From assembly GCF_016808335.1 (NCBI RefSeq), contig NC_053146.1, positions 8,191,015-8,255,014 on the forward strand: a DNA stretch of 64,000 bases, written 5' to 3'. A program made the position numbers and the translations under genes. Origin of the DNA: Panicum virgatum (Eukaryota > Streptophyta > Magnoliopsida > Poales > Poaceae). Below, piece after piece: positions 32,667-43,941 of this stretch. Each line of letters starts with the position of its first letter. Position 1 is the stretch's first letter. The notes beneath the pieces were generated by a model, which was not told the DNA's origin, made no database searches, and saw only the letters and a list, made by a program, of their open reading frames with translations.

Positions 32667-33254
32667 TGTCTTCGTCAGGATCAACCTACATTCCGTGGAG
32701 AAAGTGTGTAGCCACCGTACCTGAAGGAATTGATGTCCAATGTGCTTCTGCGGTTCGTTATGCAAGTTTATGCAATCTGAGGTTTTAGAAGATGACTACG
32801 GCATGAGGTTCTTTATGTGTGAGAACTACGAATATGATCCACCTAAGCGATACGGCAAAGACCGGGCCAAGGTAGCAGGACAACATACACTATTTTTCTT
32901 TGTGACCTACAATTGAGTTATGATTCTAACTTTTGTTGGACAAAGTCTCCTCCGCCTCTTTGTGATTTTATGCAGTGGTTCGACACCGTGCAGTCGCAGC
33001 AGGCAAAGGACTTTGTGGAACAACAAGCAAGGTGGGCTGCAGAACGTTGGCGCCGAATGAAGCACGAGGAACAGCAAGAGGAGAAGCGCAAGAAAGAGCA
33101 AGAAGAGATCCGCAAGAGGATGGAGGAGGTGGATCGTAAGGCGGCGGCCGAACGTGAACCTGACAGGGATAGAAAGCGAGAGAGGGCACGCCGTGCGAAG
33201 GAAGCCGGCCCCGAAGCAATTAGGAAGGTCAAATATCCTCGGTGCACTCAGTAG
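32667..33254 (+). pseudogene. GRF-type zinc-finger protein gene with one frameshift
   Basis: The start MSSSGSTYIPWRKCVA (32667) leads after a one-base frameshift (about 32735) into CFCGSLCKFMQSEV and MRFFMCENYEYDPP, a GRF-like zinc-finger pattern. A short GT-AG intron (32872-32945) joins to SPPPLCDFMQWFDT and a strongly charged coiled-coil tail (KRKKEQEEIRKRMEEVD) ending at 33254. Proteins of this shape accompany transposons in grasses; the GRF finger is a nucleic-acid or protein binding module in other eukaryotes, and its role here is unknown. It lies next to the left TIR promoter. Without the frameshift it would be about 170 residues. Confidence 0.7.
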
Positions 33255-33684
33255 AGTAGTACCATGTAATCCTGGCATTTTACATTCCATAAGGCATGAT
33301 AGGTTTAGATGCAACAAGAAATTACCTTGTCGCGTGCACATGCCACTGCAATTAGTTGTTTATGTTTTCAGTTGAGAGCTTGACTCTGTGTGTTGTAACT
33401 TTTACCATTAATTTGCAGTTGTAGCCGGGAATCTATGAAATGTTTGAACCTGTCATTAATATTTTCGGAGCTTTTCATGTCACTAGAATACTAAAAAGCA
33501 CACATTTAATTAATATAATGATAAGAAATAAGAACTAAGAAATGCATTACATAATGTGAACCATCAAATTTTATATCATAATACAACGATAAGGAAACAC
33601 ACATCACACATGCAGTGGCATGGCAGAACCCGTTGCAAACTACGGTAAACAGATTCCAGACTAATCTAACATGCCTTAGGTAAT
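33255..33684. other. Spacer between the two MULE GRF genes
   Basis: AT-rich 3' flanks of two convergent genes. Nothing else recognised. Confidence 0.5.
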
Positions 33685-34445
33685 TTAAAAAAACACAACA
33701 AACACAACGATGCAGCATGTCACTAGCACTAGGGTAGTCCTAGTAGCCGTACCCCCACGTAGCAAACTGCGTTGAGCCTTCTTCGCAGTATCCACCCATT
33801 GCAGGTGGTGCAGGCGGAGGTGCGGAGGCGCAGGGCCCTTCTTCTTGTGACAAGGGCAGTTGCAGAAAGGAATAGTGCATGGTTCATCCTGTGAACCGGC
33901 AGCATTGCTGGTATCATCATCTTCGTCGTCTTTGTTACCCTCGCTCACTTCCTCATAATGGTTCACCTTGCATTCCAGATCAAAGATCTTTATCTGGAGG
34001 TACTCGATAAACTCCTGAACAGAATCAATTGGTGCAGGATCGACCCACCTAGTAAAACCACAGTTTTCTGGAGAATCGGAAGACTGCAAAACAAATTTCA
34101 TATAAGGTGTCTCATTGAAGATAAAGAAATGAAACAACCGAGTATTACCCATGCGTGTGGACATTTAAAGAAACGCCGACCGCCATCCATCCCGTCGGTG
34201 CACATCTGCACTAAGCAGTCCTCACCATGTCTGCATTTTGGCCACGGTTCTATACGGTTATCGTATTGTTGAAGAGGAGTTTCATTGGTAAATTCACTCT
34301 TGTGCTGTGGCGGAAACTCAAACACTGGTTCCGGAAAGGAATCAGGTCCAAGAGGCCCCTCCCATATTATGGGGTCTCCCTTTCTTCCCCCTTTTTCTTT
34401 CCCAAAACCGTAGTAATTCTTCCCGCTAGACCCATCTCCAGACAT
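33685..34445 (-). pseudogene. GRF-type zinc-finger protein gene, probably frameshifted near its end
   Basis: There are two exons on the minus strand, 34445-34149 and 34083-33685, with a GT-AG intron of 65 bases in phase 0. The zinc-finger pattern is split by the intron: CRHGEDCLVQMCTDG and RRFFKCPHAW in exon 1, then SPENCGFTRWVDP in exon 2. A short acidic stretch follows (about 33900) and then a Cys-rich CNCPCHKKKG. The open frame ends in a hydrophobic tail at 33685. From about 33830 another frame gives a Gly/Pro-rich end (AMGGYCEEGSTQFATWGYGY) that looks more natural, so a one-base frameshift near 33820 is likely. A TATA box lies at 34503-34510. Function unknown. Confidence 0.68.
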
Positions 34446-34502
34446 TGGGTATACAATGAGCTTTGGTGTTTGAGTGCTGCTGGGAGTTCACAAACTTCGG
34501 AG

Positions 34503-34510
34503 TATTTATA
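34503..34510 (-). promoter_or_regulatory. TATA box of the minus-strand GRF gene
   Basis: TATAAATA on the minus strand, 58 bases before the ATG at 34445. This gives the gene its own promoter separate from the TIR. Confidence 0.6.
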
Positions 34511-35258
34511 GGCGCACAAAGGTCTGATACCCGGAGTGTGGAGTGTAAATGCACCGAAAAAGCCTACATGACAACACAGTGAAGAGGCTAGCTGACCTAA
34601 CACTGAAAAAGCTAGATTCGATTCTCGAAATGACTACTCGATTCATCTCTGTGCATGCAGACTCACAGCACTGCATTGCTGCCGCTCGGTCGATCGCGCC
34701 TAGATGCTGCCTTCCCCACTACATGCCACAGACCTTCGCTGTAGAATGACAGGTCCGTCGTCCTCGCCAGAGAGACTGCTTTGAAGGTGAGCTGGTGTGG
34801 TTGCCGTGTTGTCACATCTTTTTGAAATGGTGGAAGGGGACTGTTATTGGGTTTTCGTCTTTTGTCACGTATGTCTGGGCAAAGAATGCGACATTTGGGA
34901 AACCCGTGATCGCCGTGCTGAGCAGTGGCAACCTGTGATCTCGTACGCGCAGCTAGATACACTATGGTTCCTATTTTGAGCTATTCGAGCGTGTAGTCGT
35001 CATCATCGTCGGCGGGATCTCGGCCGCTAACTCCTACCGCACCTAACTTGTCCTTCATTAAATCACAGAAAAAATTTGCAAGAACTTCCTTTATTTCACG
35101 AGTATTATGGAATCCACAAACATAACAAGTTCACATCAATAGTATCTATAGAAACAAATGACAAGTAAACCAGCATAATCATAAACATCGGATACAAATA
35201 AGCGGTCCACAGCTATCTCATTACAAATAAACATCAGAGATACAAACATCAGATATAT
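34511..35258. other. MULE internal spacer
   Basis: Between the GRF and PMD genes. No gene recognised; the short open frames on both strands have no family resemblance. Confidence 0.5.
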
Positions 35259-37937
35259 CTAACCACCCCTAGGGTGTCGGACCCTCTTAGCCCTCTGCTG
35301 GGCACGGACATGGCCCTCGGAGTAGGTGAGAACATCCGGAGACCTCACCTGTCGCTCAGGACATGCAAGGGGCTGCGGTGTCTGCTGCTGAGAGATCCCA
35401 AGTGGTGCTCCTCCTAGCTGTGAATACCCCAAGACATCGGGGTCACCTTGCGCGGCAGGCTCTTCTGGAGTCAAGCTGTCGAGGTCGTCTAAGGTGAAGC
35501 CCTCGTTATCTGGTCAAAAGGAGGAAGAAGAAGGTCTGGCGCCCGCATCGGGGTAGAATCCTACGCATAAAATGCGGATGTTAGCGTATGCTCGTGTCTT
35601 TGGTCATGACATGTAGAAACCGAAATACGAAACATAAACTAACCTGTGTAGGCCGGTATCTGTGGCCCCGGTACCATCCTTGGATACGGTCCGCCAACTG
35701 GTGTTGTCCCTCTAAACATTCCAGTATGGCCGCACGCAGTAGCTGGATCGTATCCTGTTTGTGATATTAGTAAATATGTAGGAACACTTGATCTAATTTT
35801 AAAGAGATATGTACGTTACCTGCACTTGGGAAGAACTGCGACATCGGCCCGTGCACGGTCGACGGACACGGGAACGACGACGAGGCCTGGGACGACCCGT
35901 GGCTGTCTTCGTACTGCACATGGCTTCCCAAGTTGTGCACTACCTGATGCAACTGGTCACGCTGCCTCGACCATGCCTCTGTCTGCTCAAACTGGGTCAT
36001 TGGGGATCCGGCACGTACCCTCGTCAGGTAAGTTGAGCAGTCCGTCTCCATCATGTTGCAAAGGCGAAACTGCATCCATTCAGTAAAGGAACAGTTAGAA
36101 ACACATGAATTATCTTATGAATATTAATATATATACATATATAAATATGATCAAGAGACTCACCGCGCCAGCTAGTGCCTCCACGTGGTACCGGCCATAG
36201 CCATCCTGAGGCCTCGCCTGGTGTGGCTGCGGGTGAGTGTCAACATAAACCAGACGAGTCCGAGTCCGGGGTAAGTACCAGGTGAGGTAAGCCCTAAAGG
36301 AGCTGTCTGTGTGTGGTCCTGTTGGATGGACCAAGTGCTCGTCTGCCTGTTCCCATTGGTCCACCCACGGCTGCATCTTGGTGAGCTAATCATCAGAGCA
36401 CGGCAAGCCACTCCTTGACAACCTACAAAAGTGGACCACGAAGAATCATTAGATTCGACACGAATGTATGAGCCAAGTTCATTCATAATTACCTGTGGTC
36501 TTGGCGACTGACACGCTCCAACGCGGTGGGCACCGGAAACTCCTGGCGCTGCCCAAACTGTCTCCTGACTTTATAGGGCCAATATGCCTCAACCGCGATG
36601 TCATAAATCAGGACGGCTGTAGTAAGCCACAGGCTCGCATTCGCGGAGCAGTGCGAAGACAGGCCTGCTGGTGCACGGGTAGCCACAGCCTCTGGGCTGT
36701 AAGGCTCCCAGACAACGTCCTCGGGCGTCAGCATGTCGAGCTCCGAAACAAACTCAGGATATGCGTGTCTAACCTGCGCATGCGCCCAGGACCTCTGCAT
36801 TCCGAATAAGTAAAATTAAAAGTGCGCTAATGCATCATATAACAATGAATAACAAAATTAGATTTGTTGCGAATGTACCTGACGCCAGATCCACATAGTT
36901 CCCATAGTGGGCCTGTCGTCCTCCTCGTCGCCGTACATGGCCCCGTGGTAAGGCTCGTGGCTGACCATGGGCCGACCAACGGCTAGCCTCTCGTACGACC
37001 AAAGCTATAGCAGTAGTGGGCACCCGGCCAGGATAGCGTTCCCATGTTTCTTCATGCAGCCGTCGCAGAGTCCACGGTAAGCGGCTGCAAGTACCGCCTC
37101 ACCCCAGCTGTAGGGCGGTACGTCCTCGTCTCCATCCGCAATCCTCCCGTGCATACGGAAGGAGAATCCTATCAACCGAGTTGCTATGAGTGTTGTTGAA
37201 CATGATGTAACCAAACAACCAAAGTAGGTACGCCTCCAGCGATCTGGTCACACTGTACTCGTCGGCATCCGCAGCCAATAGGGCAGGCTGCATAAACAAT
37301 TAAGATTAATGGTTTCAACTGACAATGGAACATGTGAATTGTAACAATTAAATTTAAATATGGAATGAATATGTACTGTAAACTGTAGGAACCAGGTCTT
37401 CGAAAGACCTGCTGCTCGCGGGTGCGGGTTGATCGGGCCTGCTTCTTCCACGCGGTCAACCAGGGCAAAACGGGCCTCCAGGTCATCCTTCCACGAGGCC
37501 GCCACCACACGCGGACCTACAGCCTCCTCGACGATAGGGAGGCCGAGGAGGTAGGCCATGTCCTGCAGCGTAGGAGTCATCTCCCCACACAGGAGGTGGA
37601 ACGTGTGTGTCTCCGGCCTCCATCTGTCAACGAGTGCCGTCAGGAGGGATCGGTCGAGCTGAATAGGCCCACCCTCGACAAAACGGCTCAGAGTCAGTAG
37701 ACCGGCCTCACGTAACCTGCAATAAACAAAATTATCGAAACAAAGGAATACCGATGAATACATAAGTGATAAATAATAATATTTCATTACATACCTGTCA
37801 CACCAATCGTGGTGTATAGAGATCGCCTCCCCGGGTGGACGAGGACGTAGCACCTCTAGGGCTCGGTGCTCAACTGCTGCAAAGTAAGACCTGTGGCTCG
37901 AGTCGATAACTGGGTCTAGCAAGGAGTCCATCTCCAT
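35259..37937 (-). pseudogene. Plant mobile domain (PMD) protein gene, decayed
   Basis: This is a multi-exon gene on the minus strand. Exon 1 (37937-37796) starts MEMDSLLDPVID. Exon 2 (about 37716-37380) has the PMD core: LLTALVDRWRPETHTFHLLC and GEMTPTLQDMAYLLGLPI. Exon 3 (about 37290-36880) has EAYLLWLFGYIMFNNTHSNS and YERLAVGRPMVSHEPY. Further exons lie at 36800-36489, about 36420-36160 and 36075-35820, and the end (RAQQRAKRVRHPRGG) is at 35259. Lesions are a frameshift near 37150, a TAG at about 37007 (between PLLL and LWSYER) and a stop near 36390. The PMD (PF10536) occurs in Arabidopsis MAIN and MAIL1, which act in genome stability and gene silencing, and also in transposons. Its role in MULEs is not established. 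Confidence 0.85.
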
Positions 37938-38173
37938 ACTTGCATTCAAAAATATATGAGAACACATAGGTACATATATGTTTCATACAATCTGGACGCG
38001 TAATATTTATACATTACAGATAAGTTCGATACAAACTCCATGCATGATTACTATATATTACAGATAGGTTCGATACAAACTCCACACACGATATTTATAC
38101 ATTACAGATATGTTCCATACAAACTGGACGCACGATTACTACATATTACAAATATGTTCGATACAATTGTGGA

Positions 38174-40732
38174 TCATGACACCGAATGCCTTCCACGAGC
38201 AATTCTCGCCGATGGTCGTCTGGGATTTCCGGAAGGACCGACGTCAGCAGCATCGTGAAGTGCATTCTGAGGACACTTCTTATAGTTGTGACCCAATGCT
38301 CCACATTGTCTGCAACGCTTTTGCGTTTTGCTTGCTTCGGACTCGTCCATACCATTCTGAATACGACGTGTCTGACGGCGGCCTTTGCCTTTCTTAGTGG
38401 CTGGATCAGGAATAAACATCTTATTCTCATTATCCTGAATGAAAGGCCCCACTATTCCAATCCCGTATACCTCATGTCCCCAGGTGGATACAGCTGCTTC
38501 CTTGCTGAAGTAAGGTGAAACAAATACTCCTGGGTGCAACCCAGACTCTGCACATGCCGCAATGAGATGCGAGCATGGCAAATGCAATAACTTAGACTTC
38601 ATGCAGGAGCAGAAGGCTTTGCCATCTACTATAATCAAACTCTCATGTACCACCCTATCTCTACGGATACCACGACCAGTTCTATCCTTGCATAGAACCT
38701 CAAATCTATGCTCCATTGTACCTGTCGATATGACGCGGTGCAGTTTGGCCTTTTCAATCTTCTCTTGCATATATTGTGTCACTCTTGTGCAAAACTAAAT
38801 TTGGGAGTTACTGATGTTTATGCTTGCAGCCATGTAACGCTCTCTGAAATACTTCATGCACCCATACATGATGAACTCAACAATTCCCACAAGAGGAAAG
38901 GCACGACAAGAACGCATAACCATATTGAAACACTCTGCATGGTTCGTTGTCTGAATACCATACCGTATTCCGTTGGTATCATAAAGGAATGACCATTTCT
39001 CCTTAGGTACACCTCGAATCCAGTGTGAAAATGGCTTCTCAATTGAATCCCTAGCATCTGAAGCCTGACTCGTGCCTGTTCCTGATACCCTTATCTTCAC
39101 TAACTCTGCAGTCAACTGATCAAACATCTGCCATAATGCATTGAATTTTCTCTGTTGATTTTGGGTGCACAACCTCTTAAACAGGTTCTTAAGATCCTTG
39201 TTCTTGAAGTGGTCATAGAAGTTTGCACCCATATGCCTAATGCACCACCTGTTTTGGACATCGGGCCATAATGGAGGCGTTGTCGCAGTTCCACGTTGCA
39301 ATTTCAGTATTGATTGCAGCAGACCTGCATGCCTATCACTAATAAGGCACACATCTGGACGTGCAGCAACAATATGAACCTTCACTCGTTCAAGGAACCA
39401 ATACCAACTGTCTAAGTTCTCATTCTCAACAAATGCAAATGCGAGCGGAACTATTTGGTTGTTGCAATCTACCCCGATTACGGTGAATATCTGACCTTTA
39501 TACCTTCCAGTCAGAAATGTGTCATCAATGCCGATCACCGGAAGACAACACTGAAATGCTCTAACACAAGCACCTATACAAAAGAAGGCTCGTTGCATAA
39601 TTCTTTGCCCCTTAGTCACGGCTGGTACGAGGTATGTGTCATAAAAGCTTCCAGGATTTCTAGCAGCAATCTGGGATAACATACGAGGTAGGTTATCATA
39701 TGATGCCTCGTATGTGCCGAACCGCATCTCGAACACCCTTTGTTTAGCCCGCCATGCCTTCAAATAACTAATGGTGTACTGGTAAGTCTGCTCAATGTGT
39801 CGAACAATCATTTTTTGCTCATAATTTAGGTTGTCCATGATCAACCCATATATTTGCTTTGCAACAAAGTCGCATGATATATTGCGATACGAGGGAAGAA
39901 CTTCTGACAGCAAACAAGTGTGCTCTGTCACAATGGAACATTTCCAGTTCGACTTCCATTTTCCATTGAATGCATGTACTCGCCATGGACATCCATCATT
40001 CACACACTTCACCTCACATTCTTTACTACCAGAATTTAAGACTCTGAATTCTCGTTTCAATGATATTTCCCATAGTCTCACAGCATCTTTTACGACTTCA
40101 ATGTTTGGATATGTTGCAATTTGCACTACCTCATTCCCTCTGTACTCCCACTCCTGATTTCGTACGTCTTATGCGACATGACTGCCAAGACCATGCTCCT
40201 TCCACTTTTTTGGCAATGAGTACTGCTCGTCATCAGATGAGCCCTCATATTCTTCCATCTCTATTGCGGTTTGGTCTTCTGCCTCCATCTCGTACACAAT
40301 GCTATGTATCCTCTCTCTCCCTCATCAGCAAGGCCTTGTGGTCCCATGTTTTGGTTCTCTATCTCTTCTGACTCATCTTGCTCAACATAATTGGTCTATC
40401 TTCGAATACTCGGAGTTGCTTGATCTGCACCATGTTGGATTTCATTTTGTGTCTTTTCCCGGATTTGAACAAGAATGGCCAGAGGCCACCCACGCTCTAG
40501 AGCTGCTTGCATGTACTTCTGCCAGTCATCAGTGCTGTGTATCATCATCAATTCCCATAAATCACTTTCTACCTCCCAATTAACAAGAGACTGGACGGGA
40601 ACCAAAACTCCTTTCCAGAGGTTTATCTATGGCGCTAGATGTGCACTTAAAGGCAGAAAGGTCTACTCCATTTGGCCCATACAAAACATTGTAGTCACCA
40701 TAAAATACTTGAAACTGCATCTTGCTCGACAT
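38174..40732 (-). pseudogene. MULE transposase (MuDR type) with SWIM and zinc-knuckle domains, decayed
   Basis: On the minus strand the start MSSKMQFQVFYGDYN (40732) is followed by a decayed acidic N-terminal stretch with stops (including near 40575 and at 40396). A long open part follows (40126-38795). It has the MuDR-type DNA-binding region (CEVKCVNDGCPWRVHAF) and the MULE transposase core (PF10551; LPVIGIDDTFLTGRYKG, LISDRHAGLLQSI). It also has RWCIRHMGANFYDHF and NHAECFNMVM. After an in-frame TAG at 38795-38797 the same frame continues with a SWIM finger (CSCMKSKLLHLPCSHLIAAC) and a CCHC knuckle (CRQCGALGHNYKKCP), ending at 38174. The DDE residues Asp (GIDD) and Asp (ISDRH) are visible. 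The gene faces the right TIR promoter. It cannot make a full protein in its present form. Confidence 0.93.
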
Positions 40733-41098
40733 ATCTGTATATCACAGAATACTTATCGAGTTATACTCTTTAATTCACTACCTTATTCAATAATCCGTAA
40801 AAACTAAGTATGGAATTCAACTACAGCGTATAAGTATTCATAACTATATGATGACACTCAAATTCTATACTGCATATGCCAAATTCTATTCTAAATCGTA
40901 ATTAATTTATAAACACGTCTCTAATAGTACTGCAATTGTAATAATAAATACGTAGTACTAATTTTCTAAACTAATTTACTACTACGTAACTAAAGTATCA
41001 TTAAACTCCTACTTAAATGGTTCTACTATAGCACTAATTAAATTAAATTACTCTACAATACCAATGGAAAAATACATAAACTAAATGTACTAACCTGC
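40733..41098. other. Leader region of the MULE transposase
   Basis: AT-rich, between the start codon and the right TIR. On the minus strand CTGCAG followed by GTTAGT at about 41095 could be a leader-intron donor, but this is not proven. Confidence 0.45.
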
Positions 41099-41218
41099 AG
41101 ATCACAAGTGCGGAATCCGGCTGGGCTTCGCCGCTTTCCTTCTCCTCACCCCTCTCTTTTTTTCTGGATTTTTGGTGGAATTTTCGAGCTCAAATGAGGA
41201 GAGAATGGGGTCGGATGC

Positions 41219-41225
41219 TTATATA
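41219..41225 (-). promoter_or_regulatory. Inward TATA box in the right MULE TIR
   Basis: On the minus strand CCCCCTATATAAGCATCC, mirror of the TATA at 32249. It reads towards the transposase gene, about 490 bases before its ATG. Confidence 0.65.
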
Positions 41226-41309
41226 GGGGGTATGGCCCGGTCGTCCGAGGGGGAGGCGACATGCCCCCCTGTCGCCCGCGGGGGGGGCAACAGGCCCCCC
41301 TGTCGCGCC

Positions 41310-41835
41310 CAGGGTTAACCTTACCGGTGGGAACCGGTCCGGTTTGACCGGTCAAACCGGTCCGGACCGGTTCCGGTTTCGGTCGGTACCCAACCGGCCA
41401 AAATTCAAAATTTAAATTTAAATTCAAAAAATGAAAAATTTTCAAAAAAAATTCCTAAAAATACTTCAAGTTGCGATGAATCTAATGGTATCAAATTTTC
41501 TCAAAAATTCGTTCATTTAGTATAGTTTGCGGGGATTTAAAGTTAAATCAAAAAAGAAAAAGAAAAAAAATGGACCGGCCCATTAAGGCCCACCAGTCAA
41601 ACCGGTCAAACCGGCCGGTAAACCGGTTGCACGGGAGCTTTTGAATTTGGATTTGAATTCAAACCGGTCAAACCGGCCGGTAAACCGGTCGGAACCGGTT
41701 GCACGGGAGCTTTTGAATTTATTTGAATTTGGATTTGAATTCAACCGGTTCCGACCGGTAACCGGTCAAACCGGTCCGGTAAACTAGAACCGGAGCCCGG
41801 CGGTTACCGGTTACCGGTTGGGAAATAAAACCCTG
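41310..41835. mobile_element. 526-bp hAT element nested in the MULE TIR, TSD GTCGCGCC
   Basis: The ends CAGGGTTAACC and AAAACCCTG form a CAGGGTT terminal inverted repeat. The 8-bp flank GTCGCGCC is present on both sides (41302-41309 and 41836-41843). The interior consists mostly of arrays of ACCGGTCAAACCGG and its variants together with AATTCAAATTC stretches. It has no coding capacity. The insertion is younger than the MULE because it lies in only one TIR. Confidence 0.92.
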
Positions 41836-42062
41836 GTCGCGCCTGTGGGCGGCGGCCACCGGTCGCCCGAGGGGGGCGACAGGCCCCCTTTCATTTTTTT
41901 CGGTCATGGATCTCGTTGCAAATTTGAAGAAAAAAATTACATCTATGGCCTGTCGCCCCCATAGGGCGACCGGGGTTAGTTTTGAAATTTTTCAAAACGG
42001 ACATATATTTTTGAAATTTTGATTTTTTAAAATATAAAAAAGAAAAAGAACGCCAAAAGAGT

Positions 42063-42311
42063 TGGTGCTGCGACAAGGCCTCGGCCCAGGTCGCTTGTTT
42101 GTGTGTTGGAGAAGGAATTACAATGAGATCGGGCCGTGGCCTTGGGTTGTGAGTTCGAGCCTTTGTTCAAAGTCGCTTTGGCCCGAGGAGCTCGCCCGAA
42201 GAGGCAGACCAGCCCAGAAAGGCGACGATGCCTGGCCGAGTTCCGGCCATAAGGACAGGCACATTGAAACTCTCCCCGGGTATCCATACGGCTGGCCACC
42301 GTGTGGTTGCT
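42063..42311. other. Flank of the MULE, nothing recognised
   Basis: Spacer after the target duplication at 42054-42062. No gene seen. Confidence 0.5.
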
Positions 42312-42463
42312 CTGGTTTGCTCACTAACCCCTCTCAACAACTCTTTTTTCTTTCTTTTTGGCCCTCAGTTAGTCAGAATCGTATGGTTTGCTCACTAACC
42401 CACTAAGCCCTCTCATCAACTCTTTTTTATTTCTTTTTGGCCCTTAGTTAGTCAGAATCGTAC
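42312..42463. repeat. Tandem duplication of about 75 bp
   Basis: Two adjacent copies of a unit starting TGGTTTGCTCACTAACC and ending AGTTAGTCAGAATCGTA, the second with a short insertion (ACTAAGCC). Nothing coding. Confidence 0.85.
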
Positions 42464-42489
42464 TTGGAAATGAATCACAAGATTTAGAG

Positions 42490-42560
42490 TGTCCATTTAG
42501 AATCTTAGGTGGCTTCACGTGGAGATCTAAAAGGACTCTCTAATTAGTAATAATAAGATG
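42490..42560. repeat. MITE-like fragment, copy 2
   Basis: AGGTGGCTTCACGTGGAG and ACTCTCTAATTAGTAATA mirror the sequence at 29111-29180 with several changes. Element limits not resolved. Confidence 0.45.
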
Positions 42561-43030
42561 AACTTAGTTACAATAATGAAACACATTGAAAGATAATGTG
42601 TGATAGAATATGCTATAGTTAGACGGATGCACTTATAATGGAATGTGCGCGCACGCACGTGCACGTGTTTGTGTGTGTCTGCACGCGCGCGTCCCAAACT
42701 TCCAAAGTATGTGTATGTATGGTCAATCCCTACACTACGACTTTATCTATGTAGGATTTTGTAGCACTAACACCTATTATCTGTGTTGGACTACATACAC
42801 CTATTTGATAAGTCTGTTATGTACTATATTCAGCTCTTCAAGTTTTCCTTCTCCCACCCCCGCATCGCTCTGGTCTGGGGCGACTCGGGGGCGATACCGA
42901 GCGACTCTGCCGCCGCCCCCTCCCCGCATCTCGCCTCGAAGGCCGCTGTCGCCGCCGGCCGCCGGCTAGCCCGCAGCGGCGGCGGCCGCGTCGAAGTCGG
43001 CAAAGCCGCGTCCCCTCCCCTTCCTCGAGC
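42561..43030. other. Spacer with alternating GC/GT run
   Basis: A purine-pyrimidine alternating stretch (about 42641-42695, GCGCGCACGCACGTGCACG and GTGTGTGT) is followed by ordinary and then GC-rich sequence. No gene recognised. Confidence 0.5.
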
Positions 43031-43933
43031 TGGGCTAAATTTCGGTTCCTAGAAAATGGGAACCGATTGGTCCTTTTTACAAACAAGAACCGAGCAAGTT
43101 CTGTTTCGATTAGTTCGGTTCGGTACCGGTACTAACCGAACTAACCGAGCTGCGAACATGGACCATCCACCGTCGCCCCGTTCATGGATGCGCCGCCGCG
43201 CCGTCAATCCGCACTTTGCCGCTGACGTCCCTGCCCTGCAGCCGCGCGCGTAGCCCGTGGATGCGCCGCCGCGCCATTGATTTGGGGCCGCATGTTGCCG
43301 TCACCGTCCCTGCCCTACGGCCGCGCGCCATCGCCCATGGATGCGCCACCGCCGCCGCGGTTCGCCTCCTCGCCTGGCGGGGTCGGCAAGCGCCGAGCGC
43401 CGCTGGTTGCCGTGGGCGGGTGACGAGGATGGAGGCGGACGGGGTCAGAGCGGCGGCCGAAGGCCCGTTGGAGGTCGGCGTCGGGTGATGCGGCGGCCTG
43501 CGGGGGTTGGGACGCCGGACGCTGGGCGCGGCCAAGGGCGGGGGACCAACGGCCGAGAAGCGAGCCGGCGTTTGGTGAGCGGCGACATGGGGGGTGGCGG
43601 CGCGGGGCGCCTGGCATTGGGGTGGGCGCGGTGGCGGCAGGACTGGCGAGCGTCGGGATCGTCGGGTGGAGTGTAGAGGGCTGAATCGGGATGGGGGATT
43701 GGGGTTAAACCTAGGGTTTCTATTTGGGCCAGTGACATATTGGGCCTAATTGTCTAAGTGGGCCAAATTTTAGTTCTTCGGGAGAACCAAACCCAAGAAC
43801 CAAAGATACCGAGAAACTTCAGTTGTTCTGATCATGGAACCGAATAGGAACCGAACTTCTTTGGTTCCGGTTCCCTCGGTTTCGGTTCTCGATAAATTCG
43901 GTTCGGTCTTCGGTTCTCGGTTTATATTGCCCA
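43031..43933. mobile_element. Candidate hAT element with AACCGAAC motif arrays
   Basis: The ends TGGGCTAAATTTCGGTTC and, inverted, TGGGCAATATAAACCG resemble each other. The flanking octamers CCTCGAGC and CCCCGACC agree at six of eight positions. Both arms are packed with CGGTTC/GAACCG repeats (43040-43160 and 43760-43925), and the middle is GC-rich. The imperfect target duplication leaves this uncertain. The long open frames in the middle are compositional. Confidence 0.5.
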
Positions 43934-43941
43934 CCCCGACC

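Larger units (their letters stand above)
32001..42053 (-). mobile_element. 10-kb Mutator-like element (MULE) carrying transposase, PMD and two GRF genes
   Basis: The element is flanked by a perfect 9-bp target duplication CAAAAGAGT (31992-32000 and 42054-42062). It has long terminal inverted repeats (32001-32365 and 41099-42053, the latter interrupted by a hAT element). The ends start with G (GGACTTTTTTC and GCGTTCTTTTTC inward). From left to right it holds a GRF-type gene on plus (32667-33254), a GRF-type gene on minus (34445-33685), a plant-mobile-domain gene on minus (37937-35259) and a MULE transposase gene on minus (40732-38174). The transposase and PMD genes carry in-frame stops or frameshifts, and each GRF gene needs a frameshift. 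The intact target duplication indicates a genuine single insertion in spite of its size. Confidence 0.95.
41099..42053. repeat. Right TIR of the MULE, interrupted by a hAT element
   Basis: It is the mirror of 32001-32365 in two parts, 41099-41309 and 41844-42053, separated by the hAT element at 41310-41835 and its duplicated target. It contains CCTGTCGCCC/GGGCGACAGG palindromes and an inward TATA box. Confidence 0.93.
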
